Shown: positions 14,401 through 26,793 of the stretch, one piece after another
Position numbering within the stretch: the stretch's first letter is position 1
Layout: the number at the start of each line of letters is the position of its first letter
Assembly: GCA_002633005.1 (NCBI GenBank)
Contig: NMRA01000007.1
Coordinates: 1,308,564-1,372,563 of the forward strand
DNA from: Phoronis australis
Taxonomy: Eukaryota; Phoronida; Phoronidae
DNA: 64,000 nucleotides
Direction of reading: 5' to 3'
The notes under the pieces: model-generated
What the model saw: only the letters and a program-made list of their open reading frames with translations
Database searches by the model: none
What the model was told of the DNA's origin: nothing
Position numbers and translations under genes: made by a program

Positions 14401-17400
14401 CTTTGAGCACTTTACGATGAACATATGTGCAAATTTCACCCAAATTAGATAAGAAATGTACCTGCAGCGTATGAAAAAGCAACAAATGACTAAAATTACA
14501 TGACAAAGCAAAAGACTTGCAAGACAACGTAATGATGAGGAAAAACATTCACTCACTGACATCAATTAAACTTTTTAAATACTGGGCTGTGGGTGGCCCT
14601 TGAACATGTATTTAATAACGTACTGTGCAAGGGTTAAGATTCATTATGATTGCTCAATGGAAGTGAATGGAGAATCAAACTCTGCATGGTTCCATGGACA
14701 GTATGGTACACATGCACCAAGCAAACAACTATGGAGAATGTCTATCTAAAATAATCGAAGATCAGTATTTTTACTGAAGGCAGCATCAAGAACGGATGCT
14801 TTCCCCTTCAATGTAAACATCAACAGAATATAAATTTTTCATTTTAAGGCATTTGCATTCGTAGAAATTGGTTTGCATTTCATAATATGTCTATTCACTG
14901 CATCTTCTTGTCAGGAGTCACAATCATGAAAATTAAAAACAAACCTTTTTGAAGTTGAGGTTTGGTGTTTACTCAAAAACATTCATTCGAACAAGTAACC
15001 AGAGAGTTAAAAGAATACAGTAACTCTCCACCTATTTTACATAAAAAATTCGCCAAAATGGTCATTTTTCAACTTTTCAAAAGCTGCCTGCCTTTTTGCA
15101 AATAAAGGGAGTTACAGCAAATATTGTTCTATGACATCTACGCACTTTACTTTTGCGGAGAAATTTAGTAAAATAAAATTTCACATGTCAGCCATTACTG
15201 TGCGCTAAATAAGAGAATACGGTAGATCCAATACTCTCCCAGACGACTATGAAAATATTTTATTTTCACGACTACATAAATGAGTACCTGATTTCATTAC
15301 AGAAAATTGACAATAAAGAAAGTTTAAAAATAAAGTACTCAAGACATTTATATAACAGTTTAGCAATTCAGAAGTACATGAGAAAAGAAATTGTTCATGT
15401 CCCTGTGAAGTGTAGGAGGATTCAGCCAAGAATTTTCTTGTGTGATTACAAAATGCAGCAGACTGGTTTCAAAACTACCTAGTTCAAGTTTCATCACTAC
15501 AACGATCTCTCAAGATCCATTTGCATGTCTAGAATATTTCCTCAACAGAACCCGCAACCTAACCTCACAATCAAGCCACCATAGTTTCATTGCAAAGCTG
15601 CTGACGGCATACGTAAACTAGTCTATAATTGTGTCCCAAAAGAAATTAGAAATATCGTAGTGTCCCAAAAGGTAACCACTTTCTTCTCAGAAAAGCATGA
15701 AACAATCAATTAAGTTGACCTCACTGCATCAACCCCTTGGCTATCCACAAATGCAATTCATTATTTTCTGAGAGACATAATGACAGTGGTCTCCAGAGCA
15801 GAAAATCAAACCTAGGACTGGAATTACAAAATTCATGTAGGTGTTTGAAAGCCTATGTCCATACTGTGGGGAGCTTGTGGGTTTTAAAGTCTTGGAATAA
15901 ATTCATTGAATTGGTATCAAATGTCCAAAATATCCTATTTTGCTTAAAAGGATACCAAACCTGGTTCTAGCCTACCAACAGATACTAAAATGGCTTTCCC
16001 ACCCAGTTCTCTGAAACAAGATAATGCTCTGTAACCCTCGACAACCCTCAAAAGTTTGGAGGAAAATTTGAAAACTCCTTTCAAAGTCTGTTAAACGGGC
16101 AAGCGCAACCTACGCTTCTAGCGAATTACATGGCAACTGTGGGGAAAAGACCACCTACCAAGGACGGTAACGTCAATTTTGTGACACAGGAGTATAAGTT
16201 TTAAATTGACTCCTGCGGTTAATTTGGAAGATTGCCGCCAATAATGCATTAGCAGATGACAGAACGAGGATTGGTGGAAACCACCACAACAGGGTTTAAC
16301 ATCCTTTTAAGAAACGACTTATCTCCCAATACGTGAAACTGGTAAAAGACTTCAAACTTTACAACTGTGAGTAACACAGTAAGCTAAAATCATGACAGCA
16401 TAATTCAAACTTGACGCAGTGACGAGTCAAAACAGGTTGTGGAGGACACTGAATCAAGAGAACTGGCCCAATATCCAGGTAATGCTAAAGCAGCATTAAA
16501 CTTGTGGTTTCTGCCAAAAAAATTGGGATTTAGGTCATTTATCGTAAAAAAATTGATCTTGCATTGTTCCATGCAATTGACCTCTGGGCTCCAGAATAGC
16601 TAACAGTTACTAATAACTAACATAATCAGGGCCTTAAAAGAATTAAAGTTCGTTACTTTTTCAGACAAAGCGTATAGTTTTAAGTCATGGTGATCTGAAA
16701 TTTTATGACACTGGTTTGAAAAATAACAAACTTTCAGTTCTTTTGAAGCCCCAGAGTCATCTCCAATTTGACTAAGGAACAATTTGAGGCCAGTTTCATC
16801 TTGGTAAGTCGCCTGAATCAAAACTTGTTTTTTTTTTGAGAGAGAAACCACAGGTGTAATGCCACTTTAAGTGCACTACGCTAAACCTGCCACGCACTAG
16901 AAGGCACGTACCGTAAGTGGCAAAAATCAATGACCACAGACTTTTGTTTCATATCATGTAAAGCAGATCATGCGATATGTTAGCAACTGTATCAACAAGC
17001 TCTCCATCATGTGGATAAACTGAGGCAAAATCAGGAAACTTCCATTATCATTCTTCAATGACACATGAGATGAGCAATTGATCAAAAGAGCTCAACACAG
17101 TTCTGCTGGTACCTAAAAACGAATAGATCTAGCAATACGAATTATCTTGAACTCTGTACCTCTAGATAATGACACACAACATGTATAAAACCCTGAAAGA
17201 TGGCAAATAAAGTGGGCTATCTTTGGCTAAAATTAAGATCTAATGATTCAACACAATGTATCAACCACCTACGGTAAAATCTCACCAGTTTGGTACACAA
17301 CACGGTGGACAAGTGAAATCTCATTTTTTCTATAAAAGATGTGCAGTGACAAATTAAAATTTTTTCGTATTCAAGCTCTGTACAATAGCTACCAATAGAC

Positions 17401-20400
17401 AATATTTTAAAAAACTGTGGGCATTTGCACAATGTTAAAGCTTCGAAGCAATTGGAAAATGGTGAGACTTTTTAATTTTTTTTTTGAAACGCCAAACGAG
17501 TAGTCCTAAACCACTGACAGCTGAAAACACCAACATGGTACATGCTGTTCCCATGGTTACTATAATTCTCCATTTATTTGATGTAAATATACATACCAAA
17601 ACCACAATTTTTCAACTTTTTGGCTCCTCACTTTTTTGGAAATAATGACACCTAAGCCCTGCAAACCATGTTTGTAATATATTAAAGTGTTCTTAATCTT
17701 TGCTTTCACAGAGAAATTCAACAAAACAGAATTTCACTTATCAGGAATGTCAGCTATAATGCATGCTAAATAAGTGAGGAATTACCTTGAACTTTATTTT
17801 TGGTTTGTGGAAGAAATGAACTAAGAAAAGGGGAACTGCACAAAATACCCCACTTTACAATGAGACTTGAAAATTGACCAACTTAACTGCTGACTTTCAT
17901 GCAATGTTCAGACCTTGAAATTAGATTATATTATGCAACGATTTATAATAAGAAAACCTTGTGAGTACAACACATTACCATGGTACCTACAGTAACTATA
18001 GTCAAATTACCATGGTACCTACAGTAACTATAGTCAAATTACCATGGTACCTACAGTAACTGTAGTCAAATTACCTTGGTACCTACAGTAACTATAGTCA
18101 AATATAACATGCCTACATTTTGAGAACCAGTTAGATGCCTAGTACTGAGAGGAGGATACTAGTTATCAAAATGTGGGCACCTTATATCCGACTATTATCT
18201 ACATTTGTACCAAGTAGCTTTATAATTTCGTAATTAACTTTATTGAACCTGAAGGCCTCCGGCCCATAGTACAATAATATCAAAACATACAAAAGTACAA
18301 AGACGTTTGCATAACTGAAATATGTATGTCCAGTTTATCATCTATGCTCATAATATATTTTTCTGGTTTCGCCAGGCATACTGCAGGTATTAGACAGGTT
18401 GAGCACTTGTGAGATGTCTTGCATTAACCCCACGAATGAGCAATTTTTAAATCCAGGAATGAACTTGTCTCATAAATCATCGTATAAAATAGTTTGTAAT
18501 GATTACTATTCAACACATTGAATACTCAGGTAGTTCTAATACAGAATCAGCTCCAAATTTTCAGTTTGAAAAATGTCAAAGAAATAGAAATCTTGGTGGC
18601 CTTCTCTGTTGACAGAGTGTTAAAAATTAACATTGTGTGCATAATTATCCGTTAAAGGCAACAGTATCTAACAATACGGGCAATTTGGCCACACAGTAAG
18701 TTACTAATTGGATTGACTTTGTATGGGAGATGAGAATGAGAAAGGGGGAAATCAATAATCTACTTTCATGCAATACAGAGACGAGGGGAACTGAACATTA
18801 AAATCCCCAGTGACAAGCCAGTTGCAACAGCTTGGTGCAGGGTGGTAAAGGAGTGGTAAACTGGCGTATGTCATCCATCACAGTAGAATGTGGCAATGGC
18901 CACTGAGGCTGACAGCACTGGACAAGATTAAATTAAGGGCAGAAGGGCTGCAGACAGCTGATTGGGTCTATTCAGTAAGGCAATGGGTGAGAACTGGGCG
19001 AAAGCAATCCTCTACATTTTACCAAACAGCAGAAGGGATAATCCAGTAGATTTGAGAATCATCATCATGCATGTGCTGTGAAATGTTTGGTTAAGGTTAG
19101 CCAACCGCTAGTTGCTGTTGTCAAATTTCTCAACAAAAATCCCTATAGCCATATTTACTTTGGTTTGAGCATGGTTTATAAGGCGTAGCTATTACCAAAC
19201 AATATTTGGTAAAATTTTGAGCATTGACGACCAGGTGGTAAGCCTTTGAAAAAAGGCAATTTTAGCAATTATTTTTGCCATAGATGTTGAAAAATTTTGC
19301 GAGCTCATTTCACAAAATCATTGTCACACCCTGTGGTTCAGCGGAAACTAAAACAAGATGTTTGACTGATAAACTGTATTTGTTCTAACTGGTCTCCGGT
19401 AAAAATATGAAATCGATACATGAATTAATTCAGGTGAGACATAACTGAAAAATATACCTGTACGTTTCAAACTGTTCTCGAGATTTGACTGAACTACTCC
19501 TACTACTCCTACTCCTACTCCTACTACTACTACTACTAATAATAATATTAATAATAACAATACCCCCATGATAATATGATATAACATTCATTTGTTATGA
19601 ATACAACAACTGAACAGCATTAGAAAACCATGAAAACTATTCCATCCCTTATTATTCCACAATGTGAGTAATAAAGCACAGTTGGTGCTTGGCAATTTTA
19701 ATAGGGCACAAAAAGCAGACAAAAAATACCTCACTACCTGCAGTACATTGTTAATTAATAACATAGTTTAGAGCCTATCAAAAAGTATGCATCTTTCCAA
19801 AATCAAGGTGAACCAAGACCAACAAGTTACCAATGCTGGGTATGGTAGTCCTTTAAATTTACAATGTTAATAACGAATTCTAAAGTTCAAACATGCATTT
19901 AATTTTTTAAAAGCTCAATGCAAACATGACTGTTACTGATCCATGACGGACACTATAAGATTTGGTTCACCGAGCTGTATAGGTGTTGGCAAATGACCTA
20001 CGGACAAGCTTGGAATGCCGGCTGGTATTTTCTGTGCTCATTTCACGAATAACGTCATACATTTAAGATGTGACACTCTCTGACAGCATCATTTGAAAAT
20101 GTGACTGAATATCTATGAAGAGCCTAAAGTCTTTCAGCAGATAATAGGCAAAGTAACCACACATAATCCATACACTACAAACGCCACCAGGCTGACCAAC
20201 TGTTTTCTATCCTCAATTTACTCATGATAAAACAAGGGAGCTTTCTTCGTTATCACAGTCACTCATCGGTGATTTACCCACACGGGGAGAACACAGGAGA
20301 GAAGTCTCTAATTTCATCCAGGCAAAAAACAGCATTTATGCAAGTACAACGAACGACTATTCTGGTGCCGACGAAATACCAGTTAACAAAAATCTACCAC

Positions 20401-23400
20401 CCTGCTTTTGAGCGGAAAAAAGACAACGTAAAACCATTCCAAGTTATAGAAATGCAGATACAGCAGAGGACTGAAGAAAACAAAGCAAGTGAATGAATTG
20501 TGCTTTGTCACGGACAGCAACATTACTGTCAGTCACACTATAATCATTTTGAAGTGTGCTTTAAAAATATCTTCTTTCACAAGTTACTTAGTAGCACTCA
20601 AGTATAAGCTACTGCTGCACGGATATGGCATGAGTACCACAAGTGTCTTTGTAAACTTGGATCTAGATCAAAGAAATTCATGGCACATTAGTACATCTAA
20701 CATAGTTACTGTTACTTCCGTGTTTACGCTCATATTCAGCTGTAAAATGCCTACCTCCTTATGTTCAAAATTTCTACTTATCAACGGCTTCACATGCTTA
20801 AATTAGAGCAAAAAGCAGAGTTGGCTCTGCTCTGTGTTTTGTTTCGAAATCGAGTCAGTGGTATTGTATTTTTTTAGCTGCTCACTTTTTCAAAAAAACG
20901 AAAACACATCCAAGAAGAGCAAAAATGGTACTGGATTTTTTACTCATTGCTTGGCAAATCATAGCATTTCAAACCTTGTTTATGTGCCTTTGTGTAGATT
21001 TTGAACAAAAACACGAGACCTAGGCTGAAATTGGTGTGGGTGTTTTTAGTTGGTAAACGCTGGTCTCAAAATGAGTCAGCCAGTCAGGTAAAGACCAGAA
21101 CTGTGCCTTTTTTTACCTCATTCACCCACCCTTAATTTAGATACCTGTAAGATTTCACAAAATCCGTATCATGTAAAGCCATCTTTGAAAATCATTACTC
21201 AGGTTCATGTTTCCAGGTGGGACAGTTAGTGTTCCTAATTACTCAAGATAAAAGCATATGGAGATGACTGATATCTTCAATGGAAACATTCAATAATACC
21301 ATGTAAAGCATATGGATATGACTGATATCTTCAATGGAAACATTCAATAATACCATGTAAATTTAAGTTTAAGCCAAAGTTTACCATTATGGCTTGACGA
21401 CTAATTTAGCATTGTATGAGACTTCAATGTTCACTAAAGCCGCACTTACAAGAGAGACAGTAGTCACAAAGCAACTGAAATAGAACAGCTTATCGTGTGA
21501 AAGCGTGTTTGTAAACACGACACTGAGCAAGTTGACACCGCAGCGACCATTTTTGACGTCGGTTTGAGAGGTAGAACAAGTTGCACTCGACCAATTGCTC
21601 AGGGTGATCCGCTAGCATTCCATGAAGTTTGGACATTCGCTATTGTTTATGCGAGCATAACCAAACAGTCTTCGTGTGAATGACTCATGCTGATCCAGTT
21701 TATGAGCCGATGTCGTGTAAATGTGACTTAAGCGGAGCATGTCGTGCCGCGACAACTCGCACCATGACAACTGTTCCCCCGTGTATAGAATAGCTCATTG
21801 CATATGACGGAGTGTGCGACCCTAGATTTATGCCCTATACGTTTTCTCCAGGAACGAGATACCATTAAGACCAATGTACCATATTTGAGTAATTTGTAAA
21901 ATACATGTACGCTCTGCGGTATTCCTCTATTTTGTCTACAAAACAACCCATCCACGAAAAACGGCCTTTCAGACTGCCATCAGCATTTTCAGTTTCCGAG
22001 TGCGGTAAAAATTATTCAAATTAGGAAAAAAATCATTGACAAAATTGCCACACTTCTATTTTTCAGAGGCTCACCAAATTGTTGCCAATGCTCCAAATTT
22101 TATCAAATGGTGTTTGGTAATAGCAACACCGTGCAAACCATGCTAAAAGCAAAGTAAGTTGTCCTGAAAAGTTATATTTGTTGAGAAGTTAAACAAAATT
22201 AAATTTTATCTGTCCACCATATTGTGTTACAAAATAAGGAATGTTTACTGTAAGCACTCACCAGTTCTTAAAAATTGCAATGGGTCTATATTTTTTGGCT
22301 TGTTGTACCTGCTGGTAATTTTCCAAAAAAAACACACACGGCACAGATACAAAAATATGGGTAATCATGTGATCGATGCTTGTCCATATTGTCATGTACA
22401 TATTGATGTTTGTCCGTAGTGATTATTCATATACATAAATCTAATTAAAATGGGTGTGATATCTAAATTACTGTGCACAGCAGCATATGGTTAAGTTTCC
22501 AATTCAAGGAGCATTTGAACTATTTAGAATTGAAGATATATCAATTAAGAGGATTACTTTCAAAGTCAACATTAAAATGAAAGCACACTAGAGCAAAAGT
22601 ACGTTATAAATAATAATGATAATGAATGAAGACAAAAATGGTAAAAACACAGCAAAATTGAATGAAACACAGTGATGATGATGACAGTGATGACGATGAC
22701 AACAAAAATTACCAAAAAACATAGGCCCGTACAGTAGATGGTAAACTGACAAAAGAGCAGCAAAGAAATGGTCAATAAAAGAGCAGCCTTCTGAAATCTC
22801 AAATAACTCGCTGACAACAAGCCACATCGCCGTGCATAATAGATGATAATTTCATGACCTGGACCCATTGCAAAAGAGAGTTACACACATTATTAAACAA
22901 TATCAATAATTTTCGCTCCACTACAAAGTTTACTCTTAGTGTCAATCTTTGCTCAAAGCACAAGTTTTCACCAAGCACAAAAGTCAACTGAACACCCATC
23001 CAACACCGGATACGTTCAAACTTACGCGCCGTTCACACTCAGAGTTAACCTAGAACGAGACACTCCTGGAACGAGTTGTCGCTAGGTTTAGGCACCTTAC
23101 TCCATATTATCCAGGTAAGGTAACTTGTTCTAGGATAACTTGATCCGGACCAACAATTTGCTGTGGGATAAACTTGCAGACATGGAGATGTAATGACCAG
23201 CTGCACGCTTGCTCAGTTACATCACAGATTATAGACAACAGATTCGCAACTCCGACATTTTCTTGCCCACTATCCTAGAGGAGGTGCCACTCTCCTAAAT
23301 TACCAATTTCAGTTTCGGGTTAGTGTTTTGTGACAGGAAATTCTTGCATCTATTTTACTGTCCAGTACAACGAAAAAAAATAATTTCGGCATTAAAACGC

Positions 23401-26400
23401 TGTTCAAAGTCTTCCAATAATAGAACTGTTGGTATAGTGAGTACTTTTGGCACCCGACCACATAATAGTCAACCATGATTAGCAAACGACGTACTCGCTG
23501 GAAGTAAAACTTGCTAATTTTGCCAGGTGTTGCTAGTGAATAGTGACGTCACAGCTTATGCGTAAGATCACAGATTTCATCCATTGAAAATATACGGAGT
23601 TAGCGGTCCATGTAATATAGTCTGTTGTTACATATTACATGCATGTTTAATACCTTTTGCACCATATTTATCACCAGCAGTAGGTTGTGTAGTACGGATG
23701 ATCGGCTGACTAGGGGCAAGCTACTCTAGGGCAAGCTGTATAAAGGCAACTAACTAGTAATAGTGTACTCATGACTTAATATAAGGACACCAGTATACTT
23801 ACATGTGGAGACAAGCTCCATTGGTAGTGAGGAGTCGTTACCCTGAAAAAGGAAAAGTGGTATTTATTTTCTGATGGTTTGGAAAGATGACGCTCAAAAC
23901 GTAAAATTCAACTAAAACAGCCACTATATTTCTGTTGATAAACACGTGAAGTCATTTTATCCTTTATAATTATGATAACCTGTAGCAAAATTGTAATTAC
24001 TGGTACAATACTGGTACAACTTAATGCAATTAAAAAAATAAATAATGAATGCTACTTTTTTGTCACTTCATTCTAACTATATTGCTCACAGAGTATATAT
24101 TTATAACAAAACACTAACTGTATATATTTGAAATCGATACTATTATTTAAAAGTACTTCGTGTCAACAGTCATGCTTAAAAAGACGCCCGCCCAAATTCT
24201 CAAAAAATTCTTTTAAAATGCATTTGCAAACTTAAAACTCGAAGTCGACAGGTAAGTGACCATGAACCTCGCTATTGAAGGAAGCAATTGAACTCCCTTT
24301 GGGCCATGTGTTGATGAAGTTGGGAATGGTAATTTGTCTTGTTAAAGAACTAAAACAGAGGGAACCACACTAAAATATAAACACAATAATGGTGTTCAAC
24401 CATGGCGCTGCACGGGGTTTAAGCAGGATGAAAGCTACATTCATTGATGACAAGTGTGACACTCAATAATTTGGTACATTTTGTTGGCAATGAAGTACGC
24501 TGGTTGAGCAGACTTATCTTGGAGCAATAGCGGGGGTTGTGTGCTTTTCAGAAAGATGCATAGTCATTCAAATCAATTAGTGCCCATGGATGGAACTATT
24601 TCTTGTAGGTGTCAGCCATGCACCAGCATAACTAGGCGGAAGCACATTCTAAAATGGCATGCATGCCGGAAGATTTTCTGCAAATCACACTCATCCTGGC
24701 GTCGCTATAAATAAGTACCTCTCGAGCGCAGAGGGAAATTTTTGGTGGCCATCAGTGTTAATAAATCCTTTCAACTCATACAAATACTCCAACAATCAAT
24801 TTTTTTGACACATCTCTTCAGCTGTCAACAGAATTGAAGACTGGCTTCCATTACTTTCAAACAGAAGCGTGCATAGTGATGTAGGGAGGTAACCCACTTG
24901 CCAGCCACAGCGAGAGAAGGCAGTACAGATGGAGGACATGTCTACTGCATAACATGACAAGCAAGTTGATTATCATCTAACAGCTTCAGCTTTCATGAGA
25001 GAGAAATGATTACCCCCAATGAACACTGCATCCACCCCCAAGCTGGTGCTGTAACAAATGTACTGATGTGGTCTAGAAGTCCAAAATACAGTTTTACATA
25101 GTTGCCAACGTTTGAAAATGAAAAAATGGGATACCTGGATGCTAGCCACACTAAAATGGGTTAATGTTAACCACAACACCTAGAAACCATCTCAATGTTT
25201 TTTTCTTGGCGAAATAACTTTGTTAGTTGCACAATACCTGTAAAATGGAACAGGGAACGAGGGACACTTTGCTTGGAAAAGCACAAAAATATACGGAAAT
25301 ACATGAATTTCGTCACATTTGCCATTCTTATGTTGTGGTATGTAAAAAGCTTCATAAAGCAGGACAGTCCCACCAATAACGGGACAATTGGGAAGAATTT
25401 TTGGATAAACGTCGAGTAGACGGGTCCCTCTTGAAATCGGCTGTTGGGAACCTGCCTTCACTATTTAACGGTCATTGCTGGTTCCTGAATCCTGGCAGCC
25501 ATTTTGAAGAGGGTCCTGTTTATCTTACTTTTACCATTTTTAGTCCAATTGGCAGTTCCTGAATCAGCATACTGGCTTACAAGTTACACTAAAGACTAAG
25601 TTACAGAGCTACACATAGTGTACCTAATTATCGAACGGAATCTAAATATCGGACATTTCATAGAATCTTACTTGAAGCATAATCTGAGAATTAAATGACA
25701 CCAATTTTTGTTCCGTTGTAATGCATTCAATGTCCGGCACCGTCTCGTTTTTTTACAGCGTTGCCTCGTTTTGATTTCACCGAGAGAGGGTGCAATTTAG
25801 ACCCCCAAGTCGGCCTAAAATGGACGATCGCATAAATCGGTTATAAAAGTTGAAAATAAAATCTTTTTCCACAATGACACCATCTCATTGAACTGACAAT
25901 ATGTCACTGTTCCATTTTTTCGTTTGTTTTTAAACTCAAGTCAAACCCCGACCGCGCACGTGCGGGTGTCATATCAAGAAGCCTAAGTGATACTAAAAAC
26001 TGCAGTGAGTTTGCACGTGCTTTAGTCGTCTGCACTAATTCATCGAAACGACTTGGCGCCGTCATCAGATTTCATTTTATGGATAATTTTGTTGCGAATG
26101 GACCTGGGTTCTAGCAGCATATATGTCAAAACACTCGAGCTGAAATTTGGCGACAAGGTGCCCGCGGCCATTACATGGTTAGTCAGTTTTCCGCGGTGTG
26201 GCGTATGGAGAAACATGGTGTCCGATATTTAGGTTCTCCGAAGGTTTGGTTGTTGTGTTTTTTGAAGATCAGTCGGAACATAAATGTGGCTTTCAGTGAC
26301 AAGATATAGTAACAGAACAATTCCGTGAAGGTAAATCTTTATTTCAGCAAAGAATTTACAACAATCCGTAATATTTTCAATTAAATATAATGCAAAATGT

Positions 26401-26793
26401 GCCAAAACGTCCGATAATTAGGTCACTTGACTGTAGCCTATTGCATTATGTCTATGAGTATGAGTGTTAACGGGTGCAAAGTGCCTAGTGGCACTGGGCA
26501 GTGACTTCAACACAGCAGACCCCAATGCCATTACCATGCCAATGGCAATGCTAACTGAAGTCAATGATTGTTCAAGAGTCAAGTCAGTAGCAATGCCAAA
26601 GGCAAATGGCAATGACTGTCAGGGCCGACTCACTTCACTTGTGGAGTTCTGCGTCCATTCAATGTCATGTTTTAGTTGCTTGGTACAGTGGCTAATTTTT
26701 GAAAATTGGGGCTTGCATCTATAGACTATTTCTTGACCAAACAGAATGCAACTAAAGACACATCTTCAGACTAATTTCACAATAACTTACCAT
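8422..26793 (-). CDS. PPP3R1: Calcineurin subunit B (complete, 6 coding exons)
   Basis: Regulatory, Ca2+-binding subunit of the Ser/Thr phosphatase calcineurin; it binds the catalytic A subunit and relays Ca2+ signals. I joined the coding exons 26793-26791, 23842-23803, 13845-13669, 11400-11341, 10462-10278 and 8469-8422. All junctions have GT/AG sites and matching phase, giving 513 nt (170 aa plus stop), the usual length of the animal family. Four canonical EF-hand loops begin at Asp31, Asp63, Asp100 and Asp141 (e.g. [34 protein letters not shown]). The N-terminus MGNDSS fits the N-myristoylation consensus (Gly2, Ser6), a known property of this subunit. The C-terminus ends [15 protein letters not shown]. 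Introns are about 2.9, 10.0, 2.3, 0.9 and 1.8 kb and carry many repeats. It is divergently transcribed from eEF1G. The symbol is the vertebrate name for the conserved subunit; identity is certain at family level. Confidence 0.96.
8664..9392 (+). repeat. Direct duplication, copy 1 (about 730 bp)
   Basis: Near-identical to 9534-10235, from atagctactgttggacaata to gcgttatatattacaaa, in calcineurin B intron 5. Copy 2 lacks a short piece near its start. An N at 9393 marks the end of copy 1, so assembly error is possible. Confidence 0.9.
9394..9533 (-). mobile_element. hAT-like MITE fragment between the duplicated copies
   Basis: On the minus strand it begins CAGGGCTTGGAATTTTCCGC, a hAT-style end, flush with the start of copy 2. 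It continues with GC-rich inverted motifs (gcggaaatccgcgtttccgc). The other end runs into the N at 9393 and seems truncated. Confidence 0.5.
9534..10235 (+). repeat. Direct duplication, copy 2 (about 700 bp)
   Basis: Second copy of 8664-9392, ending 42 bp from calcineurin B exon 5 without including it. Differences are a few substitutions and one deletion of about 30 bp, so this copy is recent. Confidence 0.9.
10278..10462 (-). CDS. PPP3R1: Calcineurin B coding exon 5 (EF-hands 3 and 4)
   Basis: 185 nt encoding residues 94-155: [20 protein letters not shown] through ISFEEFCT. Acceptor ttctccag, donor ACG|gtgcgt. The reading frame stays open past the donor for a few codons, but the conserved C-terminus is only recovered by splicing to 8469. 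Confidence 0.97.
11341..11400 (-). CDS. PPP3R1: Calcineurin B coding exon 4
   Basis: 60 nt completing Glu74 and encoding [19 protein letters not shown], plus the first base of Phe94. This is the linker between the two EF-hand pairs. Acceptor ttttttag, donor gtaagt. Confidence 0.96.
11735..11810 (+). repeat. tRNA-like sequence, probable SINE head
   Basis: Contains an A-box-like TAGTCTAGCG and a perfect B box with a 5-bp T-arm (GTGGG-TTCGAGT-CCCAC, about 11780-11796). The acceptor stem does not pair and the anticodon arm is not formed, so this is a tRNA-derived pseudogene or SINE promoter, not a functional tRNA. Confidence 0.5.
12279..12306. repeat. (TTTAA)n microsatellite
   Basis: About five units of a TTTAA pentamer in calcineurin B intron 3. 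Confidence 0.85.
12471..12646 (+). mobile_element. MITE family M1, copy A
   Basis: About 176 bp, from AATTGACTTATCGCCAGGAT to GCGATGGGCCAAT. Shares its interior (gtttccaagccaccattttaa, acacgtagtcgggtaaaat) with 28745-28912 and, inverted, 31712-31892. Oldest-looking of the three. Confidence 0.7.
13669..13845 (-). CDS. PPP3R1: Calcineurin B coding exon 3 (EF-hands 1 and 2)
   Basis: 177 nt encoding residues 15-73 plus the first base of Glu74. It contains [20 protein letters not shown] and both N-terminal EF-hand loops (31-42 and the start of 63-74). Acceptor ttttccag|TT, donor G|gtacct. Nearly identical to vertebrate calcineurin B over its length. Confidence 0.97.
15943..16311 (+). mobile_element. 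MITE family M2, copy 1 (369 bp)
   Basis: Inverted ends CTTAAAAGGATACCAAACC and (from the right) CTTAAAAGGATGTTAAACCC. Interior shared in reverse with 45419-45789 (e.g. tctgtaaccctcgacaaccc, ctcaaaagtttggaggaaaa). No ORF; non-autonomous. Lies in calcineurin B intron 2. Confidence 0.75.
17275..17480 (+). repeat. Dispersed repeat family D1, copy in calcineurin B intron 2
   Basis: Ordered blocks: aacacggtggacaagtgaaa, ttttttctataaaagatg, gacaatattttaaaaaactg, gtgggcatttgcacaatgtt. Same family as 41640-41820. Confidence 0.6.
17974..18101 (+). repeat. 32-bp tandem repeat, four units
   Basis: Four head-to-tail 32-bp units (attaccatggtacctacag then taactatagtcaa) with single-base variants in units 3 and 4. 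Each unit contains palindromes such as GGTACC and CCATGG. It sits next to foldback copy P2. Confidence 0.95.
18101..18193. repeat. Foldback MITE copy P2
   Basis: Left arm atataacatgcctacatttt-gagaaccagtta, right arm actagttatcaaaatgtggg-caccttatatccgac. Inverted arms around a loop of about 25 bp; same family as 4081-4180 and 47315-47433. Confidence 0.65.
19494..19557. repeat. CTA/CTC/AAT trinucleotide microsatellite
   Basis: An imperfect run of ctactc, cta and aat/att triplets in calcineurin B intron 2. Confidence 0.85.
20870..21120 (+). repeat. Dispersed repeat family D2, copy 1
   Basis: Shares ordered blocks with 51155-51380 and 58575-58840: acatccaagaagagcaaaaa, cttggcaaatcatagc, cttgtttatgtgcct, ctcaaaatgagtcagcc, aaagaccagaactg. 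No inverted ends or ORF seen. Confidence 0.65.
21253..21360 (+). repeat. 54-bp tandem duplication
   Basis: Two 54-bp units starting agcatatgga, with one mismatch near the unit start. Recent local duplication in calcineurin B intron 2. Confidence 0.9.
23803..23842 (-). CDS. PPP3R1: Calcineurin B coding exon 2
   Basis: A 40-nt exon encoding residues 2-14 ([13 protein letters not shown]) plus the first base of Phe15. The acceptor is ccttttt..cag and the donor T|gtaagt. It is too short for ORF callers and was found by looking for the missing N-terminus. It supplies the myristoylation glycine. Confidence 0.9.
26791..26793 (-). CDS. PPP3R1: Calcineurin B coding exon 1 (start codon only)
   Basis: The exon contributes only ATG, followed at once by a consensus donor gtaagt (26790-26785). 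The next exon begins with the GGT codon for Gly2, so the Met-only exon is required to start the protein. To my knowledge the vertebrate PPP3R1 gene has the same arrangement. The 5' UTR should lie between here and roughly position 26880. Confidence 0.85.

Larger units (their letters stand above)
13846..23802 (-). other. Calcineurin B intron 2 (10 kb)
   Basis: No coding exon recognised. It carries M2 copy 1, the 32-bp array, P2, the triplet microsatellite, D2 copy 1, the 54-bp duplication and a D1 family copy near 17275-17480. Short ORFs here look like chance frames. Confidence 0.6.

Noticed and set aside
18240-18300. TTTATTGAACCTGAAGGCC stretch as the 3' end of a LINE.
   Set aside because: No reverse transcriptase frame or target duplication was found; the GGCC-rich hairpin alone is not enough.
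26418-26724. Overlapping open frames on both strands just left of the divergent promoter.
   Set aside because: The segment has short inverted GGCAATG/CATTGCC motifs that keep both strands open; no family similarity.
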